Origin: Porphyromonas circumdentaria
GTDB taxonomy: Bacteria; Bacteroidota; Bacteroidia; Bacteroidales; Porphyromonadaceae
Assembly (NCBI RefSeq): GCF_900167105.1
Contig: NZ_FUXE01000007.1
Coordinates: forward strand, 1 to 64,000
Direction: 5' to 3'
Length of the DNA stretch: 64,000 bases
Shown: in pieces, positions 37,952-46,449 of the stretch
Position numbering within the stretch: position 1 is the first letter of the stretch
Layout of the letters: the number at the start of each line of letters is the position of its first letter
Position numbers and translations under genes: made by a program
The notes under the pieces: generated by a model
What the model saw: only the letters and a program-made list of their open reading frames with translations
Databases searched by the model: none
Told to the model about the DNA's origin: nothing

Positions 37952-38050
37952 AGGTGAGCAACCTACATCGCACCGCTACGACCTACTACCCTTGCTGCGA
38001 TCAAGCCCTGGGGGATTCACAGGGAGCTGGTCGTGTAGGACTCACCCGAG
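37952..38050 (-). ncRNA. ffs: signal recognition particle 4.5S-type RNA
   Basis: About 99 nt forming one long hairpin. GGGTGAG pairs with CTCACCT, CCTACA with TGTAGG and CGACC with GGTCG, closing with the conserved symmetric loop CAGG/AGCA that binds Ffh. The apical stem is GC/GC capped by TTGATC instead of the usual GGAA tetraloop. It is transcribed from a full promoter and is followed after 4 bases by tRNA-Thr, so the two are probably one precursor. Confidence 0.88.
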
Positions 38051-38052
38051 TG

Positions 38053-38082
38053 CAAAAGTACTACTTTTTTTGACATCTGCAA
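38053..38082 (-). promoter_or_regulatory. promoter of SRP RNA and tRNA-Thr
   Basis: On the minus strand, TTG (38080-38082), a 19-base gap and TACTTTTG (38053-38060); transcription would start at the SRP RNA 5' end. Confidence 0.75.
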
Positions 38083-38117
38083 TATTTTCTTTCAAAAAAA
38101 GCATTCTTTTTTATGGT

Positions 38118-39305
38118 CTAACGGATAATGCCATTGGCCACGAAGACTTTATACAAGGCATTTATTGCAAAGTCTAACTGCTCTTTAGTGTGTGTGGCCA
38201 TTAAGCTAAAGCGAATTAGAGTATCTTCTGGTGGAACTGCAGGAGAAACCACAGGGTTTACAAAAACGCCTTCTTGGAAAAGATCTCTCGTTATGCAAAA
38301 TGTTGCCTCGTTGTTTCTAATAAAAAGAGGAATAATGGGGGTAGAAGTATTCCCAATCTCAAATCCTAAGGTACGGAAACGATCTAAGGCGTAGTGAGTA
38401 AGCTCCCAGAGACGCTCAAATCTCTCAGGCTCTGAAAGCATAATATCTAATGCCGCACTGGCAGCGGCTGTAGAAGCAGGAGTACAACTTGCACTAAAAA
38501 TGTAGCTACGCGCATGGTGGCGAAGGTAATTTATCAAAACCTTATCTCCTGCCACAAAGCCTCCAAGCGAAGCAAAAGATTTACTGAAAGTACCCATAAT
38601 CAAGTCTACATCTTGACTAAGTCCATAGTGATGACAGACGCCACGACCACAATCGCCAAGTACCCCAATACCATGAGCCTCGTCCACCATCAAAGTAGCT
38701 TTGTACTTTTTAGCCAAGCGAACTATTTCGGGCAGATTACAAATATCTCCCTCCATAGAAAAAACTCCGTCAACCACAATAAGAATTATCTTCCCAGGAG
38801 TACATTGCTTCAAGCGACGCTCCAAAGAAGCCATATCGTTATGTTTGTACTTCAGTTTAGTACTATAAGTAAGACGCATTCCCTCTATGATAGAAGCATG
38901 GTTGAGCTCATCCCAAATGATATAGTCTTCTCTTCCTGTAAGGATAGAAACAACCCCTAAGTTAACTTGAAACCCCGTGGAAAAGATGATAGCATCATCC
39001 TTACCCAAAAATTCGGCCAGTCTTTTTTCTAAAGCGATATGGCTATCTAAAGTTCCGTTCAGGAAACGACTTCCCGCACAACCAGTACCATACTTTTCGG
39101 TAGCCTCAATGGCAGCTTTCTTTAGAGTTGGGTGATTGGTAAGTCCCAAATATGAATTAGAGCCAAACATGAGCACCTTACGTCCATCAATCACGACTTC
39201 GGTATCCTGCTCTGATTCTATCTTACGAAAATAGGGGTATATGCCTAACGCCTGAGCTTCCTGAGGAGCTGTATAGGAGGCTAATTTTTCTTGGAGTATT
39301 TTCAT
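38118..39305 (-). CDS. spt: serine palmitoyltransferase
   Basis: PLP-dependent alpha-oxoamine synthase (395 residues) that condenses L-serine with an acyl-CoA to 3-ketosphinganine, the first committed step of Bacteroidota sphingolipid synthesis. The PLP Lys is residue 242 (GTFSKSFASLGG), His136 (ELNHASI) stacks on the cofactor, and Asp208/His211 lie in VDEAHGIG. Glycine C-acetyltransferase (Kbl) and BioF share the fold; the sequence type resembles the characterised Bacteroides/Porphyromonas enzymes. It is a single gene just upstream of the SRP RNA unit. Confidence 0.85.
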   Translation of the reverse strand: MKILQEKLASYTAPQEAQALGIYPYFRKIESEQDTEVVIDGRKVLMFGSNSYLGLTNHPTLKKAAIEATEKYGTGCAGSRFLNGTLDSHIALEKRLAEFLGKDDAIIFSTGFQVNLGVVSILTGREDYIIWDELNHASIIEGMRLTYSTKLKYKHNDMASLERRLKQCTPGKIILIVVDGVFSMEGDICNLPEIVRLAKKYKATLMVDEAHGIGVLGDCGRGVCHHYGLSQDVDLIMGTFSKSFASLGGFVAGDKVLINYLRHHARSYIFSASCTPASTAAASAALDIMLSEPERFERLWELTHYALDRFRTLGFEIGNTSTPIIPLFIRNNEATFCITRDLFQEGVFVNPVVSPAVPPEDTLIRFSLMATHTKEQLDFAINALYKVFVANGIIR

Positions 39306-39363
39306 ATTGCTATTATCTACTTCTGCTTCGATAAGAAGTCTCTCTTCGCGGGGCGGATTGGTT

Positions 39364-40140
39364 TTAATTCATTGAGGATAAAATGGAAGGCTGTTTCAGA
39401 AGAGCAGAAAGTGCATTCTTGGCAGCAATCTGTTCAGAGCCTTTTTTGGTAGAGCTTTTACCCTCTCCCGAAGCAACTCCGTTAATATACACTCGAGATA
39501 CAAAGGTACAACAAGGGCCTGGTCTATGGTGTATGAGACGGAAATCTACTTCTACTTTTTCTTTTAAGCCCCATTCGAGCAGTCGGTTCTTGAAATTAAT
39601 CCCCAGATCTGGATTCTCTTGATTGATTTCTTCGAAAATAGAAATCATTTTTTGCCGAACAAACTTCTCGGCTTGCTCAAAACCTTTATCCAAAAAGATT
39701 GCTCCGACAATAGCTTCCAAAGCGTTACCTAAAGCATCTTTTGCCAAAGGATTATTCTTGTTCTTGATGAGGACTTTATCTATTCCTATTCGTTTGGCTA
39801 TAGTATCTCCTATTTCTCGAGATACAATGCGCGCTTTCTTTTCAGACATAGGACCAACAAGGCTATCGGGATACTTCAGATAGAGATACTTTGAAACAAT
39901 AGCACCTATGACACTATCTCCCAAGAACTCTAAACGATCATTATCCCTTTGGTTGGAATGCCTTTGCGCTCCTGCGTGATGACAAGACGGGTCTATAAGA
40001 GCGAGGCGATAGTATTCCTTGTTGCGAACACTAAAATCTAAAATACTCTCTAATACAGCCCAATTTGGCTCGTTCTTCTTCCTTCTAAACTTTCCAGAGT
40101 AGTTTAATGAGAAAAAGTTCAAAACCGAAGTCCAATTCAT
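39364..40140 (-). CDS. rnc: ribonuclease III
   Basis: Double-strand-specific RNase (258 residues) for rRNA and other RNA processing. The catalytic signature is DRLEFLGDSVIGAIVSKYL (about 88-106), with a second acidic site in NALEAIVGAIFLDKG, followed by a C-terminal dsRNA-binding domain (about 180-250). It follows fabF by about 130 bases on the same strand; the acpP-fabF-rnc order is a widespread bacterial arrangement. Confidence 0.95.
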   Translation of the reverse strand: MNWTSVLNFFSLNYSGKFRRKKNEPNWAVLESILDFSVRNKEYYRLALIDPSCHHAGAQRHSNQRDNDRLEFLGDSVIGAIVSKYLYLKYPDSLVGPMSEKKARIVSREIGDTIAKRIGIDKVLIKNKNNPLAKDALGNALEAIVGAIFLDKGFEQAEKFVRQKMISIFEEINQENPDLGINFKNRLLEWGLKEKVEVDFRLIHHRPGPCCTFVSRVYINGVASGEGKSSTKKGSEQIAAKNALSALLKQPSILSSMN

Positions 40141-40271
40141 AGACGATGTAGTATAGGTATACTGAGAGTTCTACAATGATACAAAGAGTAAGGGACACCC
40201 TTTTCATTATTATCAAGGAAGTGTCCCTTACTTGTTAGTAAATATTATACAGCATTGAGCCCAACAAATAC

Positions 40272-41528
40272 TTATTTGTATTTCTTAAAAAGCACAGAAG
40301 CATTGTGACCTCCAAAACCAAAGGTGTTGGATATTGCTACTCGCACCTCTCTCTTACAAGGCTTATTATATGTATAATTCAATGATGGATCTACTTCGGG
40401 ATCATCATCATCATCATCGGAGTGGTTAATCGTAGGAGGGATAACATCTTCTGCCACGGACTTCACGGCAACAAATGCCTCCAAAGCTCCAGCAGCTCCC
40501 AATAAGTGCCCCGTCATTGATTTCGTTGAGCTAATGTTCAAGCGAGTAGCTTGCTCTCCGAAGACAGCTTTAATAGCCTTAACCTCACTAACATCTCCAA
40601 CAGGAGTACTCGTACCGTGAACGTTGATATAATCTACATCGGCAGGTGTCATGCCCGCATCCTCAAGCACACGCTTCATAACGAGCTGTGCGCCTAATCC
40701 TTCGGGGTGACTTGCTGTAAGATGGTGCGCATCGGCAGATAGCCCAAAACCACCAAACTCGGCATATATCTTCGCTCCACGTGCAAGAGCATGCTCTAAC
40801 TCTTCCAATATAAGCACACAACTACCTTCTCCCAATACAAAACCGTCACGACTCTTACTAAAGGGGCGACTTGCTGTCTGAGGACTATCGTTGCGTGTAG
40901 AAAGAGCATTCATTGCTGTAAAGCCACCAATACCAGCCGCCGTAACCGATGCTTCACTACCTCCTGCCAAAATCATATCTGCCTTTCCTAAACGAATCAT
41001 AATAGCAGCATCGATAATAGCATTTGTAGAAGAAGCACAGGCAGAAGCAACCGAATAGTTGGGACCATTAAATCCGTACTGGATGGAAACTAATCCTGCA
41101 GCAATGTCTGAAATCATTTTTGGAATAAAGAACGGATTGAAACGAGGACCTACCTCGGGAGAGTATTGCATTACTTCCTCTTCGAAAGTACTTAACCCTC
41201 CGATACCCGATGAAATGATAACTCCGACGCGTTCTTTATTGATCTTGTCAAGATCTACCGCTGCATCCTCAAGAGCCTGTTTGGCAGTAACCAATGCAAA
41301 CTGCGTGTAGCGGTCATAACGACGAGCCTCCTTACGATCAAAGTGATCCGTTGGGACGAAATCCTTCACTTCACAAGCAAATGTAGTTTTGAACTTCGAA
41401 GCATCGAAGAGAGTGATGGGACCTGCCCCACTCTTCCCCTCCAAAAGATTATCCCAAGTCTCACTGGCACTATTCCCTAATGGGGTCAAGGCTCCAAGAC
41501 CAGTAACTACGACTCTTTTGAATTCCAT
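40272..41528 (-). CDS. fabF: beta-ketoacyl-[acyl-carrier-protein] synthase II
   Basis: Condensing enzyme of fatty-acid elongation (418 residues). The catalytic Cys is in NYSVASACASSTNAI, and the two His are in INVHGTSTPVGD and SMTGHLLGAAGALE. Near the C-terminus is a run of six Asp residues (NHSDDDDDDPEVD) encoded by repeated GAT/TCA-type triplets, an unusual acidic stretch in a loop. It starts 1 base after the acpP stop and is expected to be co-transcribed with it. Confidence 0.95.
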   Translation of the reverse strand: MEFKRVVVTGLGALTPLGNSASETWDNLLEGKSGAGPITLFDASKFKTTFACEVKDFVPTDHFDRKEARRYDRYTQFALVTAKQALEDAAVDLDKINKERVGVIISSGIGGLSTFEEEVMQYSPEVGPRFNPFFIPKMISDIAAGLVSIQYGFNGPNYSVASACASSTNAIIDAAIMIRLGKADMILAGGSEASVTAAGIGGFTAMNALSTRNDSPQTASRPFSKSRDGFVLGEGSCVLILEELEHALARGAKIYAEFGGFGLSADAHHLTASHPEGLGAQLVMKRVLEDAGMTPADVDYINVHGTSTPVGDVSEVKAIKAVFGEQATRLNISSTKSMTGHLLGAAGALEAFVAVKSVAEDVIPPTINHSDDDDDDPEVDPSLNYTYNKPCKREVRVAISNTFGFGGHNASVLFKKYK

Positions 41529-41529
41529 A

Positions 41530-41763
41530 TTACTTATGGCTTTCGATATATTTTACAGCGTCTCCTACAGTTTGGATCTTTTGAGCATCTTCATCAGGAA
41601 TCTTCATATCGAATTCTTGTTCGAAGCCCATCATAAGCTCAACTGTGTCGAGTGAATCTGCACCTAAATCTGTGGTGAAGTTTGCTTCCATTGTTACTTC
41701 GCTTGCTTCAACGCCAAGCTTATCTACGATAAGTTCTACTACTTTTTCTTGAATTTCGTTCAT
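41530..41763 (-). CDS. acpP: acyl carrier protein
   Basis: 77-residue acidic carrier protein. The phosphopantetheine-attachment Ser is residue 37 in [13 protein letters not shown]. It carries acyl chains for FabF and other fatty-acid enzymes. It is the first gene of acpP-fabF-rnc, with the divergent region to purN containing two palindromes that may regulate it. Confidence 0.97.
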   Translation of the reverse strand: MNEIQEKVVELIVDKLGVEASEVTMEANFTTDLGADSLDTVELMMGFEQEFDMKIPDEDAQKIQTVGDAVKYIESHK

Positions 41764-41829
41764 TGTTTTTACTCTGTTTAGAGGGTTTATAAACTATTTA
41801 TATACTCACTTATTAAATATCACATACCA

Positions 41830-41848
41830 CCCTATATTTATAATAGGG
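41830..41848. promoter_or_regulatory. palindrome in the acpP-purN region
   Basis: CCCTAT (41830-41835), 7 bases, ATAGGG (41843-41848). A short perfect dyad between the divergent acpP and purN genes, about 65 bases upstream of acpP. Function unknown. Confidence 0.35.
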
Positions 41849-41857
41849 GTTATATTT

Positions 41858-41880
41858 AGATAGTACCTTTCGTACTATCT
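41858..41880. promoter_or_regulatory. 23-bp palindrome overlapping the purN-side -7 box
   Basis: AGATAGTAC (41858-41866), CTTTC, GTACTATCT (41872-41880): perfect 9-bp arms. Its right arm overlaps the plus-strand -7 box TATCTTTG (41876-41883). The form is that of a dimeric repressor site that could control purN, acpP or both. Confidence 0.5.
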
Positions 41881-41883
41881 TTG
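41876..41883 (+). promoter_or_regulatory. -7 box of purN
   Basis: TATCTTTG matches TAnnTTTG and lies 108 bases before the purN ATG, overlapping the 23-bp palindrome. Confidence 0.5.
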
Positions 41884-41991
41884 CCACAAAGAAAGACATT
41901 TTTGCCTAATCTTGAGGAAAACTTGGAAGCAAATATACAACTTTCTTGCACAAAGAATGCATATGTGTGCGAACAATCTCTACTATAACCG

Positions 41992-42567
41992 ATGAAAAGG
42001 ATAGCAATTTTTGCCAGTGGCAATGGGAGTAATGCCGAGAATTTAATAACTCAATTAGGGGCTGAGGAGGGGTACTCATTTCCCCTCATTATATGTGACA
42101 ATCTGCAAGCAGGCATATGGGAGAGAGGTAAAAGATTAGGTGTAAGATGCTTACACTTTTCGAGGAAGGAGCTTTCGGAAGGGGCTACTGCCTGCCAACT
42201 CCTCAAAGAAGAAAAAATCGACTGGATTATATTAGCTGGTTTCTTAGGGAAAATATCTGGGCCTTTGCTGGAGGAGTTTGGAGGGAGGATTGTAAATATC
42301 CACCCTGCCCTTTTACCCCGTTTTGGTGGAAAAGGGATGTATGGGCACTATGTACATGAGGCCGTTTTACAGCAGAGAGAGAAACTCTCGGGTATAACTA
42401 TACATTTTGTCGATGCCGAGTATGACCACGGTGCGACAATCTGTCAAGTAACCTGTCCTGTATATCCAGATACAGACACTCCCGATCTTTTGGCAGAGCG
42501 GATACATCGCTTAGAACACATTTATTTTCCTGTTGTTGTAAGAGATTTATTGCAGCGAGCGGATTAA
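41992..42567 (+). CDS. purN: phosphoribosylglycinamide formyltransferase
   Basis: Transfers a formyl group from 10-formyl-tetrahydrofolate to GAR in purine synthesis. At 191 residues it has the family length; the catalytic Asn-His pair is in GRIVNIHPALLPRFGGKG, and the catalytic Asp follows in HFVDAEYDHGATI. The N-terminal AIFASGNGSNAENL is the phosphate-binding loop. It is the first gene of a plus-strand run with nth. Confidence 0.95.
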   Translation: MKRIAIFASGNGSNAENLITQLGAEEGYSFPLIICDNLQAGIWERGKRLGVRCLHFSRKELSEGATACQLLKEEKIDWIILAGFLGKISGPLLEEFGGRIVNIHPALLPRFGGKGMYGHYVHEAVLQQREKLSGITIHFVDAEYDHGATICQVTCPVYPDTDTPDLLAERIHRLEHIYFPVVVRDLLQRAD

Positions 42568-42617
42568 CCGAAACAATCTCTCCTTAGAACTGCAAGAAAA
42601 GGATTCTTTTTACTCTC

Positions 42618-43268
42618 ATGACTCGACAAGAACGCTTCAAACACATTATAGAATACTTTGAGGAGCATATGCCTGTGGCAGAAACAGAGCTGGAATACAC
42701 CACCCCATTTGAGCTACTCGTTGCTGTTATCTTATCGGCACAATGCACCGACAAGAGAGTAAATATGGTTACTCCTAAACTTTTTAAGCATTTCCCCTCG
42801 GCAGAAAGTTTGGCGACAGCCAAGGTGGAAGAGATCTACGACCTTATAAAAAGTATCAGTTACCCCAACAACAAAGCCAAACACCTCTCTTCAATGGCCA
42901 AGATGCTCTCTTTCCAATTCGGCGGAGAAGTACCCTCCGAAAGAGAAGAACTGATGAAGCTCCCTGGAGTAGGCAGAAAAACGGCGAACGTTATAGCTTC
43001 CGTTGTTTTCGACAAGCCTGCCATGGCAGTAGATACACATGTATTCCGCCTATCCAATCGTTTAGGCCTCACCACAAACTCAAAAACTCCTCTCCAAACA
43101 GAAGAAACACTTGTCAAATATATTCCCGCACATTTAATACCCAAAGCGCATCATTGGCTTATCCTCCACGGGAGATATGTATGCTTGGCTCGCAAGCCCA
43201 AATGTGAGGAATGCGGACTAACTCCCTATTGCCGTTATTACGCTACTCAGCAAAGAAAGGGAGAATAG
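42618..43268 (+). CDS. nth: endonuclease III
   Basis: DNA glycosylase/AP lyase (216 residues) for oxidised pyrimidines. The helix-hairpin-helix LPGVGRKTANVI carries the catalytic Lys region, AVDTHVFRL holds the catalytic Asp, and the C-terminal [4Fe-4S] motif C-x6-C-x2-C-x5-C is present (CLARKPKCEECGLTPYC). It follows purN by about 50 bases. Confidence 0.96.
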   Translation: MTRQERFKHIIEYFEEHMPVAETELEYTTPFELLVAVILSAQCTDKRVNMVTPKLFKHFPSAESLATAKVEEIYDLIKSISYPNNKAKHLSSMAKMLSFQFGGEVPSEREELMKLPGVGRKTANVIASVVFDKPAMAVDTHVFRLSNRLGLTTNSKTPLQTEETLVKYIPAHLIPKAHHWLILHGRYVCLARKPKCEECGLTPYCRYYATQQRKGE

Positions 43269-43378
43269 ATGACTTTGCCGAGAAGTCGTGGCTAAAAATC
43301 CATCCTTGTTTAACCAGAACATTATATCAATTTTAGAAGAAGAGCTATAACTTTGCGCAGTACAAAGAGAGCACATTC

Positions 43379-44188
43379 ATGGCTGGCGAAGATATAATGC
43401 ACTTCAAAGAATTCTCTCTACGGCAAGAGAGTTGTGGCATGCGTATCGGTACCGATGGTGTATTGTTAGGCAGCTGGGCATCGCTTGCGTTAGAGACATC
43501 CTCGTCTTCCTCACGGCTTAATCCGACGAAGCCCCAACACTTCTCCCAAGCTTCATCCGCAAATATCTCCTCGCCCACTACTATTATAGATGTAGGTACT
43601 GGAACCGGGCTACTAACACTTATGCTGGCTCAGCGGTATCCCAGTGCCCTTTTGACAGGAGTAGAAATAGAAGAGGGGGCAAGCCTTACAGCTCGAAACA
43701 ACGTCCTATCCTCTCCGTTCTCGGAGCGTATCTCTATCATACATGATGATTTTGCCCAGTATGCTCTAACTCTTCCCGACCATTCGATAGATCTTATCGT
43801 CTCCAACCCTCCCTTTTTCCCCTCTGGAGTAACTACTCGATCTCAAGAAAGAGAGCAGGCGCGACACACAGAAACCCTTTCGGCTCGACAACTTTTTCCT
43901 TGGGCTTTCCGTCTCTTACGCCCCATGGGAAGACTGGCCTTGATTACCCCTTTTGACCAACTCGACGCACTACGCATAGAGGCTACAGCCGTCGGATTGA
44001 CCCCTCATCGTCTCACAGCTGTTGTCACAGTAGAGGGTAAAGCCCCAAAGCGTCTACTAAGCGAATGGAAGCGAAGTAATAAAGAGGATACTTTCTGCCC
44101 TATAACAACACTCTCTTTACGCACAAAAGAGGGGGAATATACCCCCGAATACACAGCTCTCACCGCTCCTTTTTATATTTTCTTATAA
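43379..44188 (+). CDS. trmN6: tRNA1(Val) (adenine37-N6)-methyltransferase-like protein
   Basis: SAM-dependent N6-adenine methyltransferase of the YfiC/TrmN6 family (269 residues). The N-terminal signature CGMRIGTDGVLLGSW is followed by the SAM loop IIDVGTGTGLLTLML and the catalytic SNPPFF motif. Between these lies an unusual Ser-rich insertion of about 25 residues (ETSSSSSRLNPTKPQHFSQ onward, residues about 40-63) that the E. coli protein lacks. An alternative start six codons downstream (MHFKEFSLRQ) would match the family N-terminus better. Confidence 0.85.
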   Translation: MAGEDIMHFKEFSLRQESCGMRIGTDGVLLGSWASLALETSSSSSRLNPTKPQHFSQASSANISSPTTIIDVGTGTGLLTLMLAQRYPSALLTGVEIEEGASLTARNNVLSSPFSERISIIHDDFAQYALTLPDHSIDLIVSNPPFFPSGVTTRSQEREQARHTETLSARQLFPWAFRLLRPMGRLALITPFDQLDALRIEATAVGLTPHRLTAVVTVEGKAPKRLLSEWKRSNKEDTFCPITTLSLRTKEGEYTPEYTALTAPFYIFL

Positions 44189-44262
44189 ACTAAATCCACA
44201 AAACAGCTGTGAAGTGCCTCTATTTTTAACAACCTAAAACATCTTTCTCATAAAAAAACTAC

Positions 44263-44270
44263 TACATTTG
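44263..44270 (+). promoter_or_regulatory. -7 box of the first thioredoxin/T9SS gene
   Basis: TACATTTG matches TAnnTTTG, 99 bases before the ATG at 44370; no good -33 match. Confidence 0.5.
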
Positions 44271-44369
44271 TATCGGAAAGATTTTATCGTCTTACTGCGG
44301 GTACACACCTCCAACTACATTGAAAAAGAGAATAACGTTTAATACATAATTATTTTATTTGAGACCATT

Positions 44370-46106
44370 ATGAAGAAATTAATTACGCTATGTGCCGCTG
44401 CACTTACACTCTCGGGTGGCGTCTTTGCTCAGAAGACGATGCAAACATCGGCACCTGTAGTCCTCAGGGACGCAAACTCTCTTCGTGCATACGAAGATTA
44501 CAAGTGGGAAGACTTAAAACTTGATGGTTATAAGACTCGCGACTTGAAAGGTAATGAAATTGATATCCAAGCTTTACTCCTTGAAGGAAAAACTGTTTTG
44601 ATTGATTTTTCTGCCGAGTGGTGTGGCCCTTGTTGGATGGTACATCAAAAAGGGTGGCTTGAAAAATTTTACGAAAAATTCGGTCCAGAGGGAACCGTGA
44701 GAAAGGATATGGTGGTCTTGTGGGTTGAAGTAACAGGAGCATCTGAAGCAAAAATTAAGAACCCCGACAAGAATTGGACTTTGAAATACGGTACAACGGA
44801 AGAAGTACCTTATCCTGTTATCATCGATAAATCTTTAGGGGGTCGTTTAGGAATAAATACTTCTGCTGTTCCTACACTTGTTCTTCTGGCTCCCACTGGG
44901 CAATTTACAGATGCTCGAAGATTTGCTGTAGGTGCTTTCGATGATATAAAAACAGACGAAATAGCGGCTCTTCTCGAAGACATTCCCAATCCTAACGCTG
45001 CACCTCAATCTGTGAATATACGCTCTGTGTCGTATGCTTACGCTGGGGAAACTATCGAGTTCTCTTCTGAATACCGCTCTGTAGCAGACGTTACAGGCTC
45101 TAAGTGGGAATTTGAAGGGGCTAATACCACCACTTCTACCGAAGAAAAACCTAAGGTGTCTTGGGCTAACCCTGGTACTTACAAGGTAAAGTTTGCTGTT
45201 TCTAACCAATATGGAGAAACTAAGGTAGAACGCGACTTCGTTGTTAAAGAACTTAAGGGCGCAGACTTCCCCATAGCAGCTGGTTTTGATGATGGAGGCT
45301 TTCCATGGAATGAGTGGCGCACACTCAGCTTAGACGGAGACAAATACTCTTGGGAAAACATTAAGGCCATGCTTGATCGCTTAGGCCTCACGCTGAACCC
45401 AGGAGCTAAGCTCGGTTACAACTCATTGTACCATGCCGTATCTTGGGCTTACTACCCTACAGAGGCGGTTCAAGGACCACAAGGGCTACAATTCCGAGGA
45501 GATGTTCACAAACCTAAAAACTGGCTTGTTTCACCTGCTATCGATATTCCTGCCGATGCAGCGAAGCCTACTCTCTTCTTTGCCTCTGGTTGTTTCTTTA
45601 CTAAACCTAACGACAAATATAAAGTATTGGCTTCTACGACCTCTACGATAGATCCTACTGCCTTTACAGTGGAATTGGTAGCTCCTAAGATTCCTGGCAA
45701 GGGAGCAGAAGGATGGCAACCCGAGACTATTGATCTTTCTCAGTTCAAAGGACAACGCGTAACAATTGCTTTCGTACACGAATCAAACAATCCTGATGGA
45801 GGTTCGGGCGTTGGGATTGACAAGTTAAGTATTACATTGGATGGTACAGTAGGTATCTCTACTATCCCTGTAGCTGAGAACGTAGCAGTGTACCCAACTG
45901 TAGCTAACAGCGAACTCTTTGTTGAAGCAGCAGAAAATGCTACTGTAGTCCTATTCGACGTAATGGGTCGTCAGCTTGAAACTCTTCGTGTAGAAGGCGG
46001 CAAAGTACGTATCAATACAGTAGCTCTTAGCGAAGGCAACTACTTCGTTCGCGTTGTAGAAGCCGAAGGTGCTATGAAGGTAGTTCCTGTGATCGTAAAA
46101 CGCTAA
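44370..46106 (+). CDS. secreted thioredoxin-PKD-adhesin protein with T9SS sorting domain
   Basis: 578-residue surface or secreted protein. It has a signal peptide (1-20), a thioredoxin-like domain (about 50-195) with an intact CGPC active site at Cys85-Cys88, a PKD domain (about 215-290, ending GTYKVKFAVSNQYG), a cleaved-adhesin jelly-roll (about 300-490) and a T9SS C-terminal domain (about 505-578, VYPTVANSELFV to LSEGNYFVRV). P. gingivalis HBP35 combines a thioredoxin motif with a T9SS domain, so a related redox or haem-linked surface role is possible. A tandem paralogue follows at 46619. Confidence 0.86.
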   Translation: MKKLITLCAAALTLSGGVFAQKTMQTSAPVVLRDANSLRAYEDYKWEDLKLDGYKTRDLKGNEIDIQALLLEGKTVLIDFSAEWCGPCWMVHQKGWLEKFYEKFGPEGTVRKDMVVLWVEVTGASEAKIKNPDKNWTLKYGTTEEVPYPVIIDKSLGGRLGINTSAVPTLVLLAPTGQFTDARRFAVGAFDDIKTDEIAALLEDIPNPNAAPQSVNIRSVSYAYAGETIEFSSEYRSVADVTGSKWEFEGANTTTSTEEKPKVSWANPGTYKVKFAVSNQYGETKVERDFVVKELKGADFPIAAGFDDGGFPWNEWRTLSLDGDKYSWENIKAMLDRLGLTLNPGAKLGYNSLYHAVSWAYYPTEAVQGPQGLQFRGDVHKPKNWLVSPAIDIPADAAKPTLFFASGCFFTKPNDKYKVLASTTSTIDPTAFTVELVAPKIPGKGAEGWQPETIDLSQFKGQRVTIAFVHESNNPDGGSGVGIDKLSITLDGTVGISTIPVAENVAVYPTVANSELFVEAAENATVVLFDVMGRQLETLRVEGGKVRINTVALSEGNYFVRVVEAEGAMKVVPVIVKR

Positions 46107-46171
46107 TCGAAATGCTCACACCAAGCTATCTTTAGCCTACTGAGGCAAGATTGCTTGAGCACATAACCCAG

Positions 46172-46210
46172 AGAGGCTTCTCTACTTTGATGTAGAGGAG
46201 CCTCTTTCTT
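46172..46210 (+). terminator. terminator of the first thioredoxin/T9SS gene
   Basis: AGAGGCTTCTCTAC (46172-46185) pairs with GTAGAGGAGCCTCT (46192-46205) around a 6-base loop, followed by TTCTTTT. Confidence 0.8.
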
Positions 46211-46287
46211 TTGGGAAGCATTCACAAAACCTCAAGGGGGCAACTTATACGATGGCGGCATATTAGATTTCTAAGGCATGTATCAAC

Positions 46288-46379
46288 TTTTGTTTGCTCA
46301 TATGCTAACTAAAGTTTTGATATATGGAAACTCAACTTAGCATATGAGCTAACTTTCAAAAGGTATATAGCAAACAAAA
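46288..46379. repeat. nested inverted-repeat element (MITE-like)
   Basis: Outer perfect 11-bp arms TTTTGTTTGCT (46288-46298) and AGCAAACAAAA (46369-46379), and inner perfect 13-bp arms GCTCATATGCTAA (46296-46308) and TTAGCATATGAGC (46337-46349). The two left arms overlap while the right arms are separated by about 20 bases, as if one end of a longer terminal inverted repeat had gained an insertion. Confidence 0.55.
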
Positions 46380-46449
46380 ACAAGCCTATAAAGTTAGTAT
46401 TACACCCTTATATCACTCTCTCCAAAGAGGCGAGACAAGAAATACTATT

